Assembly (NCBI GenBank): GCA_036504515.1
Contig: DASXVA010000007.1
Coordinates: 372,001 to 436,000 of the forward strand
Reading direction: 5' to 3'
DNA from: AWTP1-18 sp036504515
GTDB lineage: Bacteria > Pseudomonadota > Gammaproteobacteria > Burkholderiales > Rhodocyclaceae
DNA length: 64,000 nt
The notes beneath the pieces are model-generated. The model saw nothing but the letters and a program-made list of their open reading frames with translations, ran no database searches and was not told the origin of the DNA. This document shows, piece by piece, positions 1-7,984 of the stretch. The position numbers were made by a program, and so were the translations under genes. Numbering within the stretch: the first letter of the stretch is position 1; each line of letters starts with the position of its first letter.

Positions 1-1
1 C

Positions 2-562
2 AATGAGGAAATCAAGAAGGTAGTCGCTACTGCTTTCAAGATCAATCTGATGGCCATGAATGCTATTTTCTTGGCTAAGCGTGCTGGACAGTCAGCTCTG
101 GGGTTTGGTGTTCTTTCCAATGAGTTAAGGCGATTTGCAATGGATTTGCAACGCCAAATGGAAACTCTGAAAGATGCTACCTACGGCAGTGTTGCGACAG
201 TGACCAATCTGGTCAAGCAGTCCCGCATGGACAGGGTGTTGGAGAAAGCCCGGGCGAGCAGCTCCGGAGTCGGGCGCAGTTGCATTGAGCAGCGTTTGCA
301 ATCCCGGCACGAAGCAGCAGATGGGCATAACCGCCAGGTAGCCTCTTTAAATCGGAAGCTTTCCCAGTTGATTGCGGACACTGTGCAATTGGTCGAATTA
401 GGTAGTGTCCTCGCCCGTTCGGCAAAAATTGAAGCCGCCTATGGAGGTGGTTTTTCCGTTGCCTTGATGCAGGTCTCCAGCGACTTCGAACAAATCATCA
501 GTGAAATTCAGCGATCCCTCGATAATCTGACCAAACATCAGTCAAAGGAAACTTCAGTATGA
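2..562 (+). CDS. C-terminal part of a chemoreceptor-like (MCP-type) signalling protein, 5'-truncated by the window edge
   Basis: The reading frame is open from base 2, so the N-terminus lies outside the window. An internal ATG at 50 is probably not the start. The visible 186 residues are helical and resemble an MCP signalling hairpin. The segment INLMAMNAIFLAKRAG followed by GFGVLSNELRRFA parallels the 'INLIALNAAIEAARAGE..GRGFAVVA.EVR.LA' tip region of methyl-accepting proteins, in a degenerate form. A second hairpin-like stretch (ARSAKIEAAYGGGFSVAL) lies near the C-terminus. No membrane segment is visible. The stop overlaps the start of the next gene by 4 bp (ATGA), indicating translational coupling to the diiron protein. 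Inference: a cytoplasmic or membrane transducer whose sensor partner is that protein. Confidence 0.6.
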   Translation, partial: NEEIKKVVATAFKINLMAMNAIFLAKRAGQSALGFGVLSNELRRFAMDLQRQMETLKDATYGSVATVTNLVKQSRMDRVLEKARASSSGVGRSCIEQRLQSRHEAADGHNRQVASLNRKLSQLIADTVQLVELGSVLARSAKIEAAYGGGFSVALMQVSSDFEQIISEIQRSLDNLTKHQSKETSV

Positions 563-1299
563 AGACTGCCCAGGCTATTTACGAAGAGGGCAGTCATAAA
601 TGGCATGCCATCGTTCGCGATGCCTCCCGCCCGAATTATTTGATTGATACCAACGAGTATCTTGTGACGGTAGGGGACGATGCGATCCTCCTTGATCCCG
701 GCGGTTCTGAAATTTTTCCTGCGGTTTTTTCTGCCATTTCAGCGGAGTTCGATCCTCGCAAAATCGACAAGGTGTTTGCCTCGCACCAAGACCCCGATAT
801 TGCTTCCTCCTTATCTATGTGGCTGGAGTTCAATCCATCAGTGAAGTGTTATGTGAGCTGGTTGTGGACCAGCTTTGTGCCTCACTTCGGGGGGCAGGCC
901 GATACTTTCGTTCCGATACCCGATAGCGGCATGGATATCATGGTGGGTGGTCAGCGACTACAGGCTATTCCCGCCCATTATTTGCATTCATCAGGCAACT
1001 TCCATCTCTACGATCCAAAGGCAAAAATTCTCTTTTCTGGTGATGTTGGTGCCGCACTGCTCCCCACAGGTGAAGACGGATTGTTTGTGGAGAATTTTGA
1101 TCGGCATATCCGTCATGCAGAGGCATTTCATCGTCGCTGGATGGGCTCTGATCGGGCCAAGCGGGATTGGTGTGCCCGGGTTTTGGCGATGGATATCGAC
1201 ATGCTGTGTCCTCAGCATGGTGCGATTTATAAAGGTGAAAACGTGAAACGGTTTATCGACTGGTTTGCCAACTTGGAAGTCGGTATTCTCAAGTCCTGA
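559..1299 (+). CDS. ODP/flavodiiron-like metallo-beta-lactamase-fold diiron protein (putative oxygen sensor)
   Basis: This 246-residue protein consists only of the MBL-fold diiron domain of flavodiiron proteins, with no flavodoxin or rubredoxin domain. Candidate iron ligands are H76-x-D78-x-D80, H143, D162 (FSGDVGAA) and H220 (PQHG). The canonical flavodiiron motif is HxExDH, so Glu is replaced by Asp and the last His by Ile, a variation compatible with the stand-alone ODP family. ODP proteins bind O2 at a diiron site and in some bacteria signal through chemoreceptors. The 4-bp overlap with the upstream MCP-like gene supports that role here. An NO/O2 reductase function is less likely without a flavodoxin partner. 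Confidence 0.72.
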   Translation: MKTAQAIYEEGSHKWHAIVRDASRPNYLIDTNEYLVTVGDDAILLDPGGSEIFPAVFSAISAEFDPRKIDKVFASHQDPDIASSLSMWLEFNPSVKCYVSWLWTSFVPHFGGQADTFVPIPDSGMDIMVGGQRLQAIPAHYLHSSGNFHLYDPKAKILFSGDVGAALLPTGEDGLFVENFDRHIRHAEAFHRRWMGSDRAKRDWCARVLAMDIDMLCPQHGAIYKGENVKRFIDWFANLEVGILKS

Positions 1300-1311
1300 T
1301 TGTTGTTGACT

Positions 1312-1704
1312 ATGTATCCACTGCTGAAATATTTGCACATTGCCTGTGCCTTCTTCAGCATTGTGAGTTTTTTCCTGCGCGGAATTTTGCATTTGTCGGG
1401 TTCGACTGTGCCAACCCGATCTTGGGTTCGGCGTCTGACTGACCTGAATGATGCATTTCTGTTAATAGCCGCCACGGGCTTGGTGATCGTGACCGGGCAA
1501 TACCCGTTTGTGGCGCCATGGCTAACGGCCAAGGTTATCGGGCTCGTGCTGTATATCGGTCTTGGTATCGCATCTTTTCGCTTATTGCGAGGGTTCTATA
1601 TGCGATTGCTAGCCTGGCTCGGAGCCTTGATCGTTGCCGGCTATATTGTTTCTGTTGCCCTGGCTAAGACACCCTACGGATTTTTTTCGTTTCTACTTGT
1701 GTAG
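1312..1704 (+). CDS. SirB-family integral membrane protein
   Basis: A 130-residue protein with four hydrophobic segments, beginning MYPLLKYLHIACAFFS and containing FLLRG- and WLTAKVIGLVLYIGLG-like stretches typical of the SirB2 family. The molecular function of the family is unknown; the name comes from a Salmonella invasion-gene locus. I chose the ATG at 1312. A run of TTG codons from 1300 directly after the preceding stop is an alternative. No good Shine-Dalgarno sequence precedes either, which fits translational coupling to the diiron-protein gene 12 bp upstream. A functional link to the ODP-like protein is only positional. Confidence 0.75.
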   Translation: MYPLLKYLHIACAFFSIVSFFLRGILHLSGSTVPTRSWVRRLTDLNDAFLLIAATGLVIVTGQYPFVAPWLTAKVIGLVLYIGLGIASFRLLRGFYMRLLAWLGALIVAGYIVSVALAKTPYGFFSFLLV

Positions 1705-1761
1705 TTGCTTAGTGTTACAGGCCTCTATGCGATGTAAAGAGACACCTGGCTGTAACGGGTT

Positions 1762-2538
1762 TCAGATGGGTTGGTGATTGAGTAGTCTCTTTAAACCGGC
1801 TGCGTCCAAAATGCGCACATGTTTTTGCTGGACACTAATCAGCCCTGATTCCTGAAAGTGGGAAAAAGCCCGGCTAACCGTTTCCAGCTTAAGGCCAAGG
1901 TATGAGCCAATCTCTTCCCGCGTCATTCGGAGGTGAAACTCCGTCGCAGAATAGCCTCGAGCCATGAAGCGTTGCGATAGGTTCAGCAAAAATGCAGCGA
2001 GGCGTTCTTCTGCGCGCATAGAGCCGAGTAGCATCATCACGCCATGGTCACGAACGATCTCCCTGCTCATTACCTTGTGAAAATGGCGTTGTAGTGCCCG
2101 AATTTCACTGGACAGCTCTTCCAGTTGGGAGAAGGGGATTAGGCACACCTCACTGTCTTCCAATGCGACGGCATTGCAACTATGGGCTTCAGCACTGATA
2201 CCATCCATGCCCAGCAACTCACCAGCCATCTGAAAACCGGTTACTTGATCGCGACCATCTTCAAGAAGGACATCGGTCTTGAAAAAGCCGGTCTTGACAG
2301 CATATATAGCCTCAAAGGTTTCACCGGCACGATAAAGGTGTTGGCCGCGCTTGATTTTTCGGCGACCAGCAACCAAAGTATCCAATCGGCCAAGTTCAGT
2401 CTCCGACACACCCAAGGGAAGGCATAGCTCCTGAAGATTGCACTGGGAGCAGGCAACTTTCAGGGAGCTTATAGTCAAAGGAATAACCTTGGCTTCGCCT
2501 GAATTATTGGGGTTCAGTTGTCGTTTGATCTGGGTCAA
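1762..2538 (-). CDS. fnr: FNR-type oxygen-sensing CRP-family transcription regulator
   Basis: A 258-residue CRP/FNR regulator with the cysteine set of a [4Fe-4S] oxygen sensor: C30-x2-C33-x5-C39 and C121 (compare E. coli C20, C23, C29, C122). A cyclic-nucleotide-fold core follows, then a helix-turn-helix near residues 205-230 (TREEIGSYLGLKLETVSRAF) with the E..SR recognition residues of FNR proteins. Loss of the cluster in air would inactivate DNA binding. The start appears to be TTG: a stop lies upstream with no ATG in frame, and GGAAG sits five bases before the TTG. It is divergent from hemN, a classical FNR target, with an FNR-like site over its own start. Confidence 0.93.
   Translation of the reverse strand: MTQIKRQLNPNNSGEAKVIPLTISSLKVACSQCNLQELCLPLGVSETELGRLDTLVAGRRKIKRGQHLYRAGETFEAIYAVKTGFFKTDVLLEDGRDQVTGFQMAGELLGMDGISAEAHSCNAVALEDSEVCLIPFSQLEELSSEIRALQRHFHKVMSREIVRDHGVMMLLGSMRAEERLAAFLLNLSQRFMARGYSATEFHLRMTREEIGSYLGLKLETVSRAFSHFQESGLISVQQKHVRILDAAGLKRLLNHQPI
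2525..2538. promoter_or_regulatory. Candidate FNR box between fnr and hemN
   Basis: The sequence TTGATCTGGGTCAA matches the FNR consensus TTGAT-N4-ATCAA with one mismatch. Its centre is about 57 bp before the hemN ATG, which would put it near -41 of a start site at about 2573 (class II activation). It also covers the first codons of fnr, so binding could repress fnr transcription or leave it unaffected. The -10 in this interval is weak. Confidence 0.55.
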
Positions 2539-2588
2539 AGTGACTTCCGCGCCATTAAGGCATCTTTAGCACTCGCAGGATAGGGCCC

Positions 2589-3992
2589 ATGCAGAGCACA
2601 TTTCAGGATTTTATTTTCGACCCGCAGATACTACGTCGATTCGACATCAGCGGGCCACGTTATACGTCTTACCCAACCGCCGACCGTTTTGTCGAGGCTT
2701 TTGATGAAAAAGCCTATACATCCTGGTTGGCTCGACGTGCTGACAGCAATGTTGGCGGGGCAAGTCGTCCGCTGTCATTATACGTGCACATCCCCTTCTG
2801 TAATACGATCTGCTATTACTGTGGGTGCAACAAAATCATCACCAAGGATCACTCCCGTTCCGCCAAGTACATCGAATACTTAGATAAGGAATTTGCCATG
2901 CAGGCCAAGGCCCTTGGCGGTTCCCGGGATGTGGTTCAGCTTCACTGGGGTGGTGGTACGCCTACCTTCCTGTCGCGGGAAGAAACCATTCAGTTGATGG
3001 ACTTGATTCGGCGCCATTTCAATTTGTTGCCGAATGGCGAGTACTCGATTGAAGTGGATCCGCGCAAGGTGGACCGGGACAACGTGCGCTTGTTGGCTGA
3101 GCAGGGCTTCAATCGCATGAGCGTCGGTGTGCAGGACTTCGAGCCCGAAGTTCAGGCTGCGGTGAATCGCATTCAGTCCGTTGAAGAAACCAAGTTAGTC
3201 ATTGATGCAGCCAGGGAATTCGGCTTTAAGTCAATTTCCGTGGATTTGATTTACGGCCTCCCCAAACAGAACGTCGTTAGTTTCAACCGTACTCTTGACG
3301 AGGTTATCAAGCTCTCGCCGGATCGCCTTTCAATCTACAACTACGCACATCTGCCGGGACATTTCAAACCCCAGCGCCGGATCAATGAAAATGAGTTGCC
3401 TTCTGCCGATGCCAAGATGCAAATCTTGCAATTGGCTATCACCCGTCTGACGGAAGCAGGCTACGTCTTCATCGGTATGGATCACTTTGCCAAGCCCGAT
3501 GACGAGCTTGCGGTAGCTCAACGCCAAGGTCGGCTGCACCGGAACTTCCAGGGTTATTCCACCTATGCCGAGGCAGATCTCCTGGCTTTTGGTGTTTCCT
3601 CCATCGGTAAGGTCGGACCAACCTACAGCCAGAACTTCCGTACTCTGGAAGAGTATTACGCGGCCTTGGATAACAACGTGCTGCCCATTATGCGTGGCCT
3701 TGAATTGACCGCGGACGACTTGTTGCGCCGCTCCATCATTCAGGCCCTGATGTGTCATTTCGAGTTGTCCATTGAGTCCATTGAAATCGCCCATCTGATC
3801 AAGTTCCAGGATTATTTCGCTGCCGAACTGGATAGCTTGAAAGAAATGGAAGAGGCCGGTCTTCTGGAGATTACCGATCAGTGGATTACGGTTCTGCCCA
3901 AGGGACGGATGCTGGTACGGGTCATTGCCATGGCGTTTGATCAGTACTTGCGTAGTGATCGTGAGCGGGTCAAATACTCCAAGGTGATTTGA
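2589..3992 (+). CDS. hemN: Oxygen-independent coproporphyrinogen III dehydrogenase
   Basis: A 467-residue radical-SAM enzyme converting coproporphyrinogen III to protoporphyrinogen IX without O2, in cytoplasmic haem synthesis. The cluster motif C71-x3-C75-x2-C78 with the extra C80 (PFCNTICYYCGC) is diagnostic of genuine HemN. N-terminal RRFDISGPRYTSYPT, HWGGGTPTFL, and EVDPR are all present, and the length is normal. AGGATAGGG precedes the ATG. It is divergent from fnr, with an FNR-like box upstream, so anaerobic induction is expected. It is not an HemW-like chaperone, since that family lacks the N-terminal region and the fourth cysteine seen here. Confidence 0.95.
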   Translation: MQSTFQDFIFDPQILRRFDISGPRYTSYPTADRFVEAFDEKAYTSWLARRADSNVGGASRPLSLYVHIPFCNTICYYCGCNKIITKDHSRSAKYIEYLDKEFAMQAKALGGSRDVVQLHWGGGTPTFLSREETIQLMDLIRRHFNLLPNGEYSIEVDPRKVDRDNVRLLAEQGFNRMSVGVQDFEPEVQAAVNRIQSVEETKLVIDAAREFGFKSISVDLIYGLPKQNVVSFNRTLDEVIKLSPDRLSIYNYAHLPGHFKPQRRINENELPSADAKMQILQLAITRLTEAGYVFIGMDHFAKPDDELAVAQRQGRLHRNFQGYSTYAEADLLAFGVSSIGKVGPTYSQNFRTLEEYYAALDNNVLPIMRGLELTADDLLRRSIIQALMCHFELSIESIEIAHLIKFQDYFAAELDSLKEMEEAGLLEITDQWITVLPKGRMLVRVIAMAFDQYLRSDRERVKYSKVI

Positions 3993-4009
3993 TCCATCGC
4001 CAGACCTCC

Positions 4010-4034
4010 ATGGGGTGGGATAATCCCGCCCCAT
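4010..4034. repeat. Near-perfect 25-bp palindrome between hemN and the next gene
   Basis: Arms ATGGGGTGGGAT and ATCCCGCCCCAT flank a single A, with one G-T wobble when folded as RNA. It begins about 17 bp after the hemN stop. No run of T follows on the + strand, so it is not a canonical intrinsic terminator. It could stabilise the hemN 3' end or partly terminate. Confidence 0.6.
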
Positions 4035-4057
4035 GAATCATCTGAATCTCTTTCTCC

Positions 4058-4762
4058 ATGCCTGATACCGGCTTTCTTGCCGTATTCCTGATCGGCTTGC
4101 TGGGCGGTACCCATTGTGTCGGTATGTGCGGGGGCATTGTCTCTGCCTTGACGGTCCAGTTGCCGGGTCAAAAACCGGCTTGGTCCCTTCATCTTGCCTA
4201 TAACCTGGGGCGCATCACCAGCTACGGTCTTGCGGGTGCTGCCATGGGTTTGATCGGTAGTCTCGGTTTGCTGCTCAACGGCTGGTTACCTATTCAGCTA
4301 GGGCTCTACATTGCCGCCAATTTGATGCTGGTAGCGCTCGGGCTGTATCTGATTGGTTTCACCAAAGGATTGACTGCTGTCGAGCGGACTGGGCAATGGC
4401 TCTGGTCCCGCATTCAGCCCGTCACTCGACGATTCCTCCCCGTGAAAGGTATTGCCCAGGCTTTTCCTTTGGGGCTGCTTTGGGGCTTTCTTCCTTGTGG
4501 TTTGGTCTATAGCGTTTTGGCAACGGCGCTCATGAGCGGCTCTGCCCTGCGTGGAGCCGGGACCTTGCTGGCTTTTGGTCTGGGCACCCTGCCTAATTTG
4601 CTGCTGGCCGGCGTTGTACTTGCGCGTTTTCGTCGCTTTGCCCAGGCCCCTGTGGTTCGTACCATTTCCGGCTTGTTGGTATTGGCCTTCGGTGTGTTCG
4701 GGCTGTTCAATGCCCCCAATCTTGGCCGCATGCTGTGGCAAGGGGTGGTTTGTTATGTGTGA
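4058..4762 (+). CDS. TauE/SafE-UreH-type integral membrane protein (cytochrome-oxidase-associated family)
   Basis: A 234-residue polytopic membrane protein with about six hydrophobic segments. The start (FLIGLLGGTHCVGMCGGIVSAL) carries the GGTHCxGMCGG signature of the UreH/CcdA-like branch annotated as 'sulfite exporter TauE/SafE'. A second, symmetry-related motif PLGLLWGFLPCGLVYSVLA follows in the C-terminal half. Members of this branch frequently neighbour ccoGHIS, fnr and hemN and are implicated in metal or thiol handling for cbb3 oxidase assembly; true sulfite export is doubtful. The context here (hemN upstream, Cu-ATPase downstream) fits copper or cofactor handling for respiration. The CO-type cysteines are one per half. 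Confidence 0.75.
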   Translation: MPDTGFLAVFLIGLLGGTHCVGMCGGIVSALTVQLPGQKPAWSLHLAYNLGRITSYGLAGAAMGLIGSLGLLLNGWLPIQLGLYIAANLMLVALGLYLIGFTKGLTAVERTGQWLWSRIQPVTRRFLPVKGIAQAFPLGLLWGFLPCGLVYSVLATALMSGSALRGAGTLLAFGLGTLPNLLLAGVVLARFRRFAQAPVVRTISGLLVLAFGVFGLFNAPNLGRMLWQGVVCYV

Positions 4763-4771
4763 GGATGCAGT

Positions 4772-5197
4772 ATGAAAATCTTGCTGGCGGTGGATGGGTC
4801 AGAGGCTTCCCTGCGGGCTGTTCAGGGGTTGATCGAACATGTGCAGTGGTTTCGCGGTCATCCCGAGATTCATTTGCTGCATGTCCATGCACCGATTCCC
4901 GTAGGACTGGCGCTCAAACACGTGAGTCCGGAAACGCTCGATGGTCATTATCGGGAAGAAGGTACCGCTATTCTGGCGCCAGCCTTGGGGTTGCTACAGG
5001 ATGCCAAAGTTGAGGCTACGCCTCACATTCATGTCGGTCATCCGGCCGAGGTGATCGTCCATCAGGCCCAGCAATTGGGATGCGGTCTGATCTGCATGGG
5101 CAGCCATGGTCGTGGTGCTATAGCGACTGCAGTCCTTGGCTCGGTGGCGGCAAAGGTGCTTAGCCTGTCCCATATTCCGGTCATGCTTAGCCGCTAA
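4772..5197 (+). CDS. Universal stress protein (UspA family)
   Basis: A single-domain, 141-residue cytoplasmic protein. It starts MKILLAVDGSEAS (beta-1 with the Asp of the nucleotide site). Near the C-terminus it has GSHGRGAIATAVLGSVAAKV, fitting the G-x2-G-x9-G-S ATP-binding signature, so it belongs to the ATP-binding UspFG-like branch. It starts 10 bp after the preceding stop and is probably cotranscribed with the membrane protein. Such Usp genes are often FNR-controlled, but no FNR site is visible immediately upstream. It converges with the MerR-type gene, whose stop directly follows. Confidence 0.88.
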   Translation: MKILLAVDGSEASLRAVQGLIEHVQWFRGHPEIHLLHVHAPIPVGLALKHVSPETLDGHYREEGTAILAPALGLLQDAKVEATPHIHVGHPAEVIVHQAQQLGCGLICMGSHGRGAIATAVLGSVAAKVLSLSHIPVMLSR

Positions 5198-5608
5198 TTA
5201 CTTGCCCTCTGTCAGGGCGAGTCTGATGATGGGGCAGGGCATGCCGGATACTCCGTGCTGGCATTCCTCCACCAAATGGCGCAGAGCGCCTGCCATGGTC
5301 TGCAGCTGTTCAATCCGCTGTTCGATCTGATCAATCTTTTCCCGCGCGAGGCTGCGTGCCTGGGCGTGGTCCCGGGTGTCGTTGAGGCTGAGTAGTTCGG
5401 CGGTTTCCTCCAGGGTAAAGCCTACCCCTTGGGCCCGTTTGATAAAGCGTAGCCGTTCCGTGTGCTGGTTGTCGTAAGTACGATAACCCTCCGTACTGTC
5501 GGGCACATTCATCAGCCCCTTGCGCTGGTAAAAGCGGATGGTTTCCACACCAACACCACAGGCCCTGGCCAGGGCGCCGATCGTCATGGGTTTTGCTTGC
5601 GTTTGCAT
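5198..5608 (-). CDS. MerR-family metal-responsive regulator (CueR-like, probable Cu(I) sensor)
   Basis: A 136-residue MerR-family activator: N-terminal winged helix (MTIGALARACGVGVETIRFYQRKGL), a dimerisation helix (residues 83-115) and a C-terminal metal loop with C116 and C125 (CQHGVSGMPCP). The loop has eight residues between the cysteines, as in MerR, rather than the seven of E. coli CueR. The position equivalent to MerR Cys82/ZntR Cys79 is His81, which argues against a divalent soft-metal sensor and for a monovalent one. It is divergent from a Cu(I)-ATPase across a shared operator. Most likely it distorts that promoter to induce copper efflux. Silver, gold or mercury sensing is not excluded. 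Confidence 0.82.
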   Translation of the reverse strand: MQTQAKPMTIGALARACGVGVETIRFYQRKGLMNVPDSTEGYRTYDNQHTERLRFIKRAQGVGFTLEETAELLSLNDTRDHAQARSLAREKIDQIEQRIEQLQTMAGALRHLVEECQHGVSGMPCPIIRLALTEGK

Positions 5609-5616
5609 GATGGGTG

Positions 5617-5647
5617 TTGACTCCGTACTAAGGTACGTAGTTTAGAC
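5617..5647 (+). promoter_or_regulatory. MerR-type operator/promoter of the copper ATPase
   Basis: A -35 TTGACT (5617-5622) is followed by a dyad CTCCGTAC-TAAG-GTACGTAG (5621-5640; arms match at 7 of 8 positions) and a weak -10 (TTTAGA or TTAGAC), giving an 18-19 bp spacer. Over-long spacers with a central dyad are the hallmark of MerR-activated promoters. The arms (CCGTAC/GTACG) resemble the Tn501/Tn21 mer operator more than the E. coli CueR site. Confidence 0.75.
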
Positions 5648-5688
5648 TTGCCCCAAGTGAATTGCTGATTGTTTTCCCGGAGCGACCT

Positions 5689-7905
5689 ATGTCCCAAACC
5701 GAACCGACTGTTTCCCTGCAGACCTGCGAACTGGCGCTGACCGGCATGACCTGCTCCAACTGTGCCGCCCGGGTGGAGAAAACGCTCAATGAACTCCCGG
5801 GGGTTGAGGCAGTGGTCAATTTTGCGGCAGAGAAGGCCCATATCCGCTATCAGTCCGATTTGGTGAATCCCGAGACCATGGTGGCGGCGGTGGAAACCTC
5901 TGGTCGCTATCACGCCCTGTTGATTACCGACAATAGCCGCGCCGAAGAAAAGGCCCGGCGTGAAGCCTATTACCGGGAGGAGCGCCGCGCGTTCCTGATC
6001 TCTGCGGTGCTGACGCTTCCCTTGGTTGGGCAGATGCTGTTCATGTTTAGCATGGGCGGCGATATGGCCCATGAACCGCTGCCGCGCTGGTTGCAACTGC
6101 TGCTGGCAACACCGGTCCAGTTCTGGATTGGTGGCCGTTATTACGTTGGTGCCTGGTACGCCTTGCGCGGCGGTAGCGGCAATATGGATGTTTTGGTGGC
6201 GCTGGGTACTTCCATGGCCTGGCTGTTTAGTGCCGTGGTGACGGTCTTGGGGATGCACGAACAGCATGTGTATTTTGAAGCGTCCGCCACCGTCATTACC
6301 CTGATTCTGCTCGGCAAGATTCTCGAAGCCCGGGCCAAGGCCCGCACTTCGGGAGCGATTGAAGCCCTCGTTCGCATGCAGCCCCAGGTTGCCCGCATTG
6401 AGCGCCACGGCCAACTGGAAGAAGTCCCCGTTGCGACCTTGATTCCCGGTGACATTTTTGTCGTGCGTCCTGGCGAGAGCGTACCGGTGGATGGCGATGT
6501 GCTGGAAGGCAATTCCCATCTCAACGAAGCCATGCTCACCGGTGAAAGCTTGCCCGTGGGCAAGGCACCAGGGAGCAAAGTTTTTGCCGCCACGACCAAT
6601 GGCGACGGGCTGCTGCGCTGCAAGGCCACCGGTGTCGGCGGGCACACATTGCTGTCCGGCATCATCCGGCTGGTCGAACAAGCTCAAGGTTCGAAGGCGC
6701 CAGTGCAGCGCTTGGCTGACCGGATTGCAGCCGTCTTTGTGCCGACAGTCTGTGCTATCGCCCTCGCGACGTTTCTCGGTTGGTGGCTGGTCCAGGGGGA
6801 TTTCAGCGCCGCCTTGATCAATGCGGTCGCGGTGCTGGTGATTGCCTGCCCCTGCGCTCTAGGGCTGGCAACTCCCACCGCCATCATGGTGGGCACCGGG
6901 CTAGGGGCCAAGGTTGGCGTCTTGGTGCGCAATGCCGAGGCTTTGGAATTGGCCGAAAAACTTCAGGTGCTGGCCGTGGACAAAACAGGCACCCTGACCC
7001 AAGGGGCGCCCGCAGTCACGGATCTGCTAACCCTTGCTGAATTGACCGATCAACAGGTGCTCCATCTTGCCGCCAGTCTGGAGCAGGCTTCATCCCATCC
7101 CTTGGCGGAAGCCATCGTCGCTCAAGCGCGGGCTGCTGCTTTGGTGTTGGCCAAGCCGACGGATGTTCAATCCGTGGCTGGCCGGGGATTGTCGGGTGTT
7201 GTGGAAGGCCGGTCGCTCATTGCCGGTTCCCCGGCCTGGCTTCTTGAGCAGGGGATTACGCTTCCTCAGGATTCCATCGCTACATTGCAAGCCTCCGGGC
7301 GCAGCTTGGTGGCTATTGCCAGTGAGGGCAGGGCGCTGGGCTTGATCGGCATTGCCGATCCGTTGCGGGAATCTTCCCGTCAGGCAGTGGCCCGGCTTCA
7401 GGCCCAGGGGGTGGAGGTGGTCATGCTTACCGGCGACAACGCCGGAACCGCCGCCGCCATTGCGCGGCAAGCGGGCGTTAAACGCTTTGAGGCCGATGTG
7501 CTGCCAGCCGACAAGGCCAAAGCGATTGAGAAATTACGGGAGGAAGGACGCCGTACCGGCATGGCTGGCGACGGCATCAACGATGCTCCCGCCTTAGCCG
7601 CTGCCGACGTCAGTTTCGCCATGGGGGCCGGTTCGGATGTGGCCATGGAGGCTGCCGACATCACCCTGATGCGCAACGATCTGAACGGAGTTGCTGATGC
7701 CATTTCCTTGTCTCGGGCGACCCTGGCAAAAATCCGGCAGAACCTGTTTTTTGCCTTCATCTACAACGTGCTGGGGATTCCCCTGGCCGCTTTCGGTTTG
7801 CTTAACCCGGTGATCGCCGGTGCGGCCATGGCCATGAGTTCCGTTTCCGTGGTCAGCAATTCCCTGTTGCTGCGCCGTTGGAAACCGCCCGTGTTGAAAG
7901 AGTAA
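5689..7905 (+). CDS. copA: Cu(I)-exporting P1B-type ATPase
   Basis: A 738-residue heavy-metal ATPase that pumps Cu(I) out of the cytoplasm. One N-terminal HMA domain carries GMTCSNC (residues 19-25). The membrane ion site CPC is at about 387-389, the phosphorylation motif DKTGTLT near 431, and MLTGD and GDGINDAPAL follow. In the last two helices, N-x6-YN (RQNLFFAFIYN) and M-x2-SS-x5-NS (MAMSSVSVVSNS) match the P1B-1 copper signature and exclude Zn/Cd. I chose the ATG at 5689, preceded by CGGAG, rather than an in-frame TTG at 5662. Expression should depend on the divergent MerR-type regulator. It could also load periplasmic cuproenzymes. Confidence 0.93.
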   Translation: MSQTEPTVSLQTCELALTGMTCSNCAARVEKTLNELPGVEAVVNFAAEKAHIRYQSDLVNPETMVAAVETSGRYHALLITDNSRAEEKARREAYYREERRAFLISAVLTLPLVGQMLFMFSMGGDMAHEPLPRWLQLLLATPVQFWIGGRYYVGAWYALRGGSGNMDVLVALGTSMAWLFSAVVTVLGMHEQHVYFEASATVITLILLGKILEARAKARTSGAIEALVRMQPQVARIERHGQLEEVPVATLIPGDIFVVRPGESVPVDGDVLEGNSHLNEAMLTGESLPVGKAPGSKVFAATTNGDGLLRCKATGVGGHTLLSGIIRLVEQAQGSKAPVQRLADRIAAVFVPTVCAIALATFLGWWLVQGDFSAALINAVAVLVIACPCALGLATPTAIMVGTGLGAKVGVLVRNAEALELAEKLQVLAVDKTGTLTQGAPAVTDLLTLAELTDQQVLHLAASLEQASSHPLAEAIVAQARAAALVLAKPTDVQSVAGRGLSGVVEGRSLIAGSPAWLLEQGITLPQDSIATLQASGRSLVAIASEGRALGLIGIADPLRESSRQAVARLQAQGVEVVMLTGDNAGTAAAIARQAGVKRFEADVLPADKAKAIEKLREEGRRTGMAGDGINDAPALAAADVSFAMGAGSDVAMEAADITLMRNDLNGVADAISLSRATLAKIRQNLFFAFIYNVLGIPLAAFGLLNPVIAGAAMAMSSVSVVSNSLLLRRWKPPVLKE

Positions 7906-7928
7906 TCCCGACTAAACCAGTCGGTTTA
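7904..7928 (+). promoter_or_regulatory. Candidate IscR (type 1) box upstream of cysE
   Basis: A perfect dyad CCGACT-AAACC-AGTCGG (7908-7924) sits within a 25-bp window that fits the type 1 IscR consensus at about 19 of 25 positions by eye. It lies directly after the copA stop and 60-80 bp before the cysE start. A TATAAT at 7943-7948 would place the box over the -35 region. Holo-IscR repression of cysE is inferred. Confidence 0.5.
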
Positions 7929-7984
7929 TTGGCGCTTCCCGCTATAATTCATCACCTAATCGTTATTTTTCCGGGGAGTTTTCA

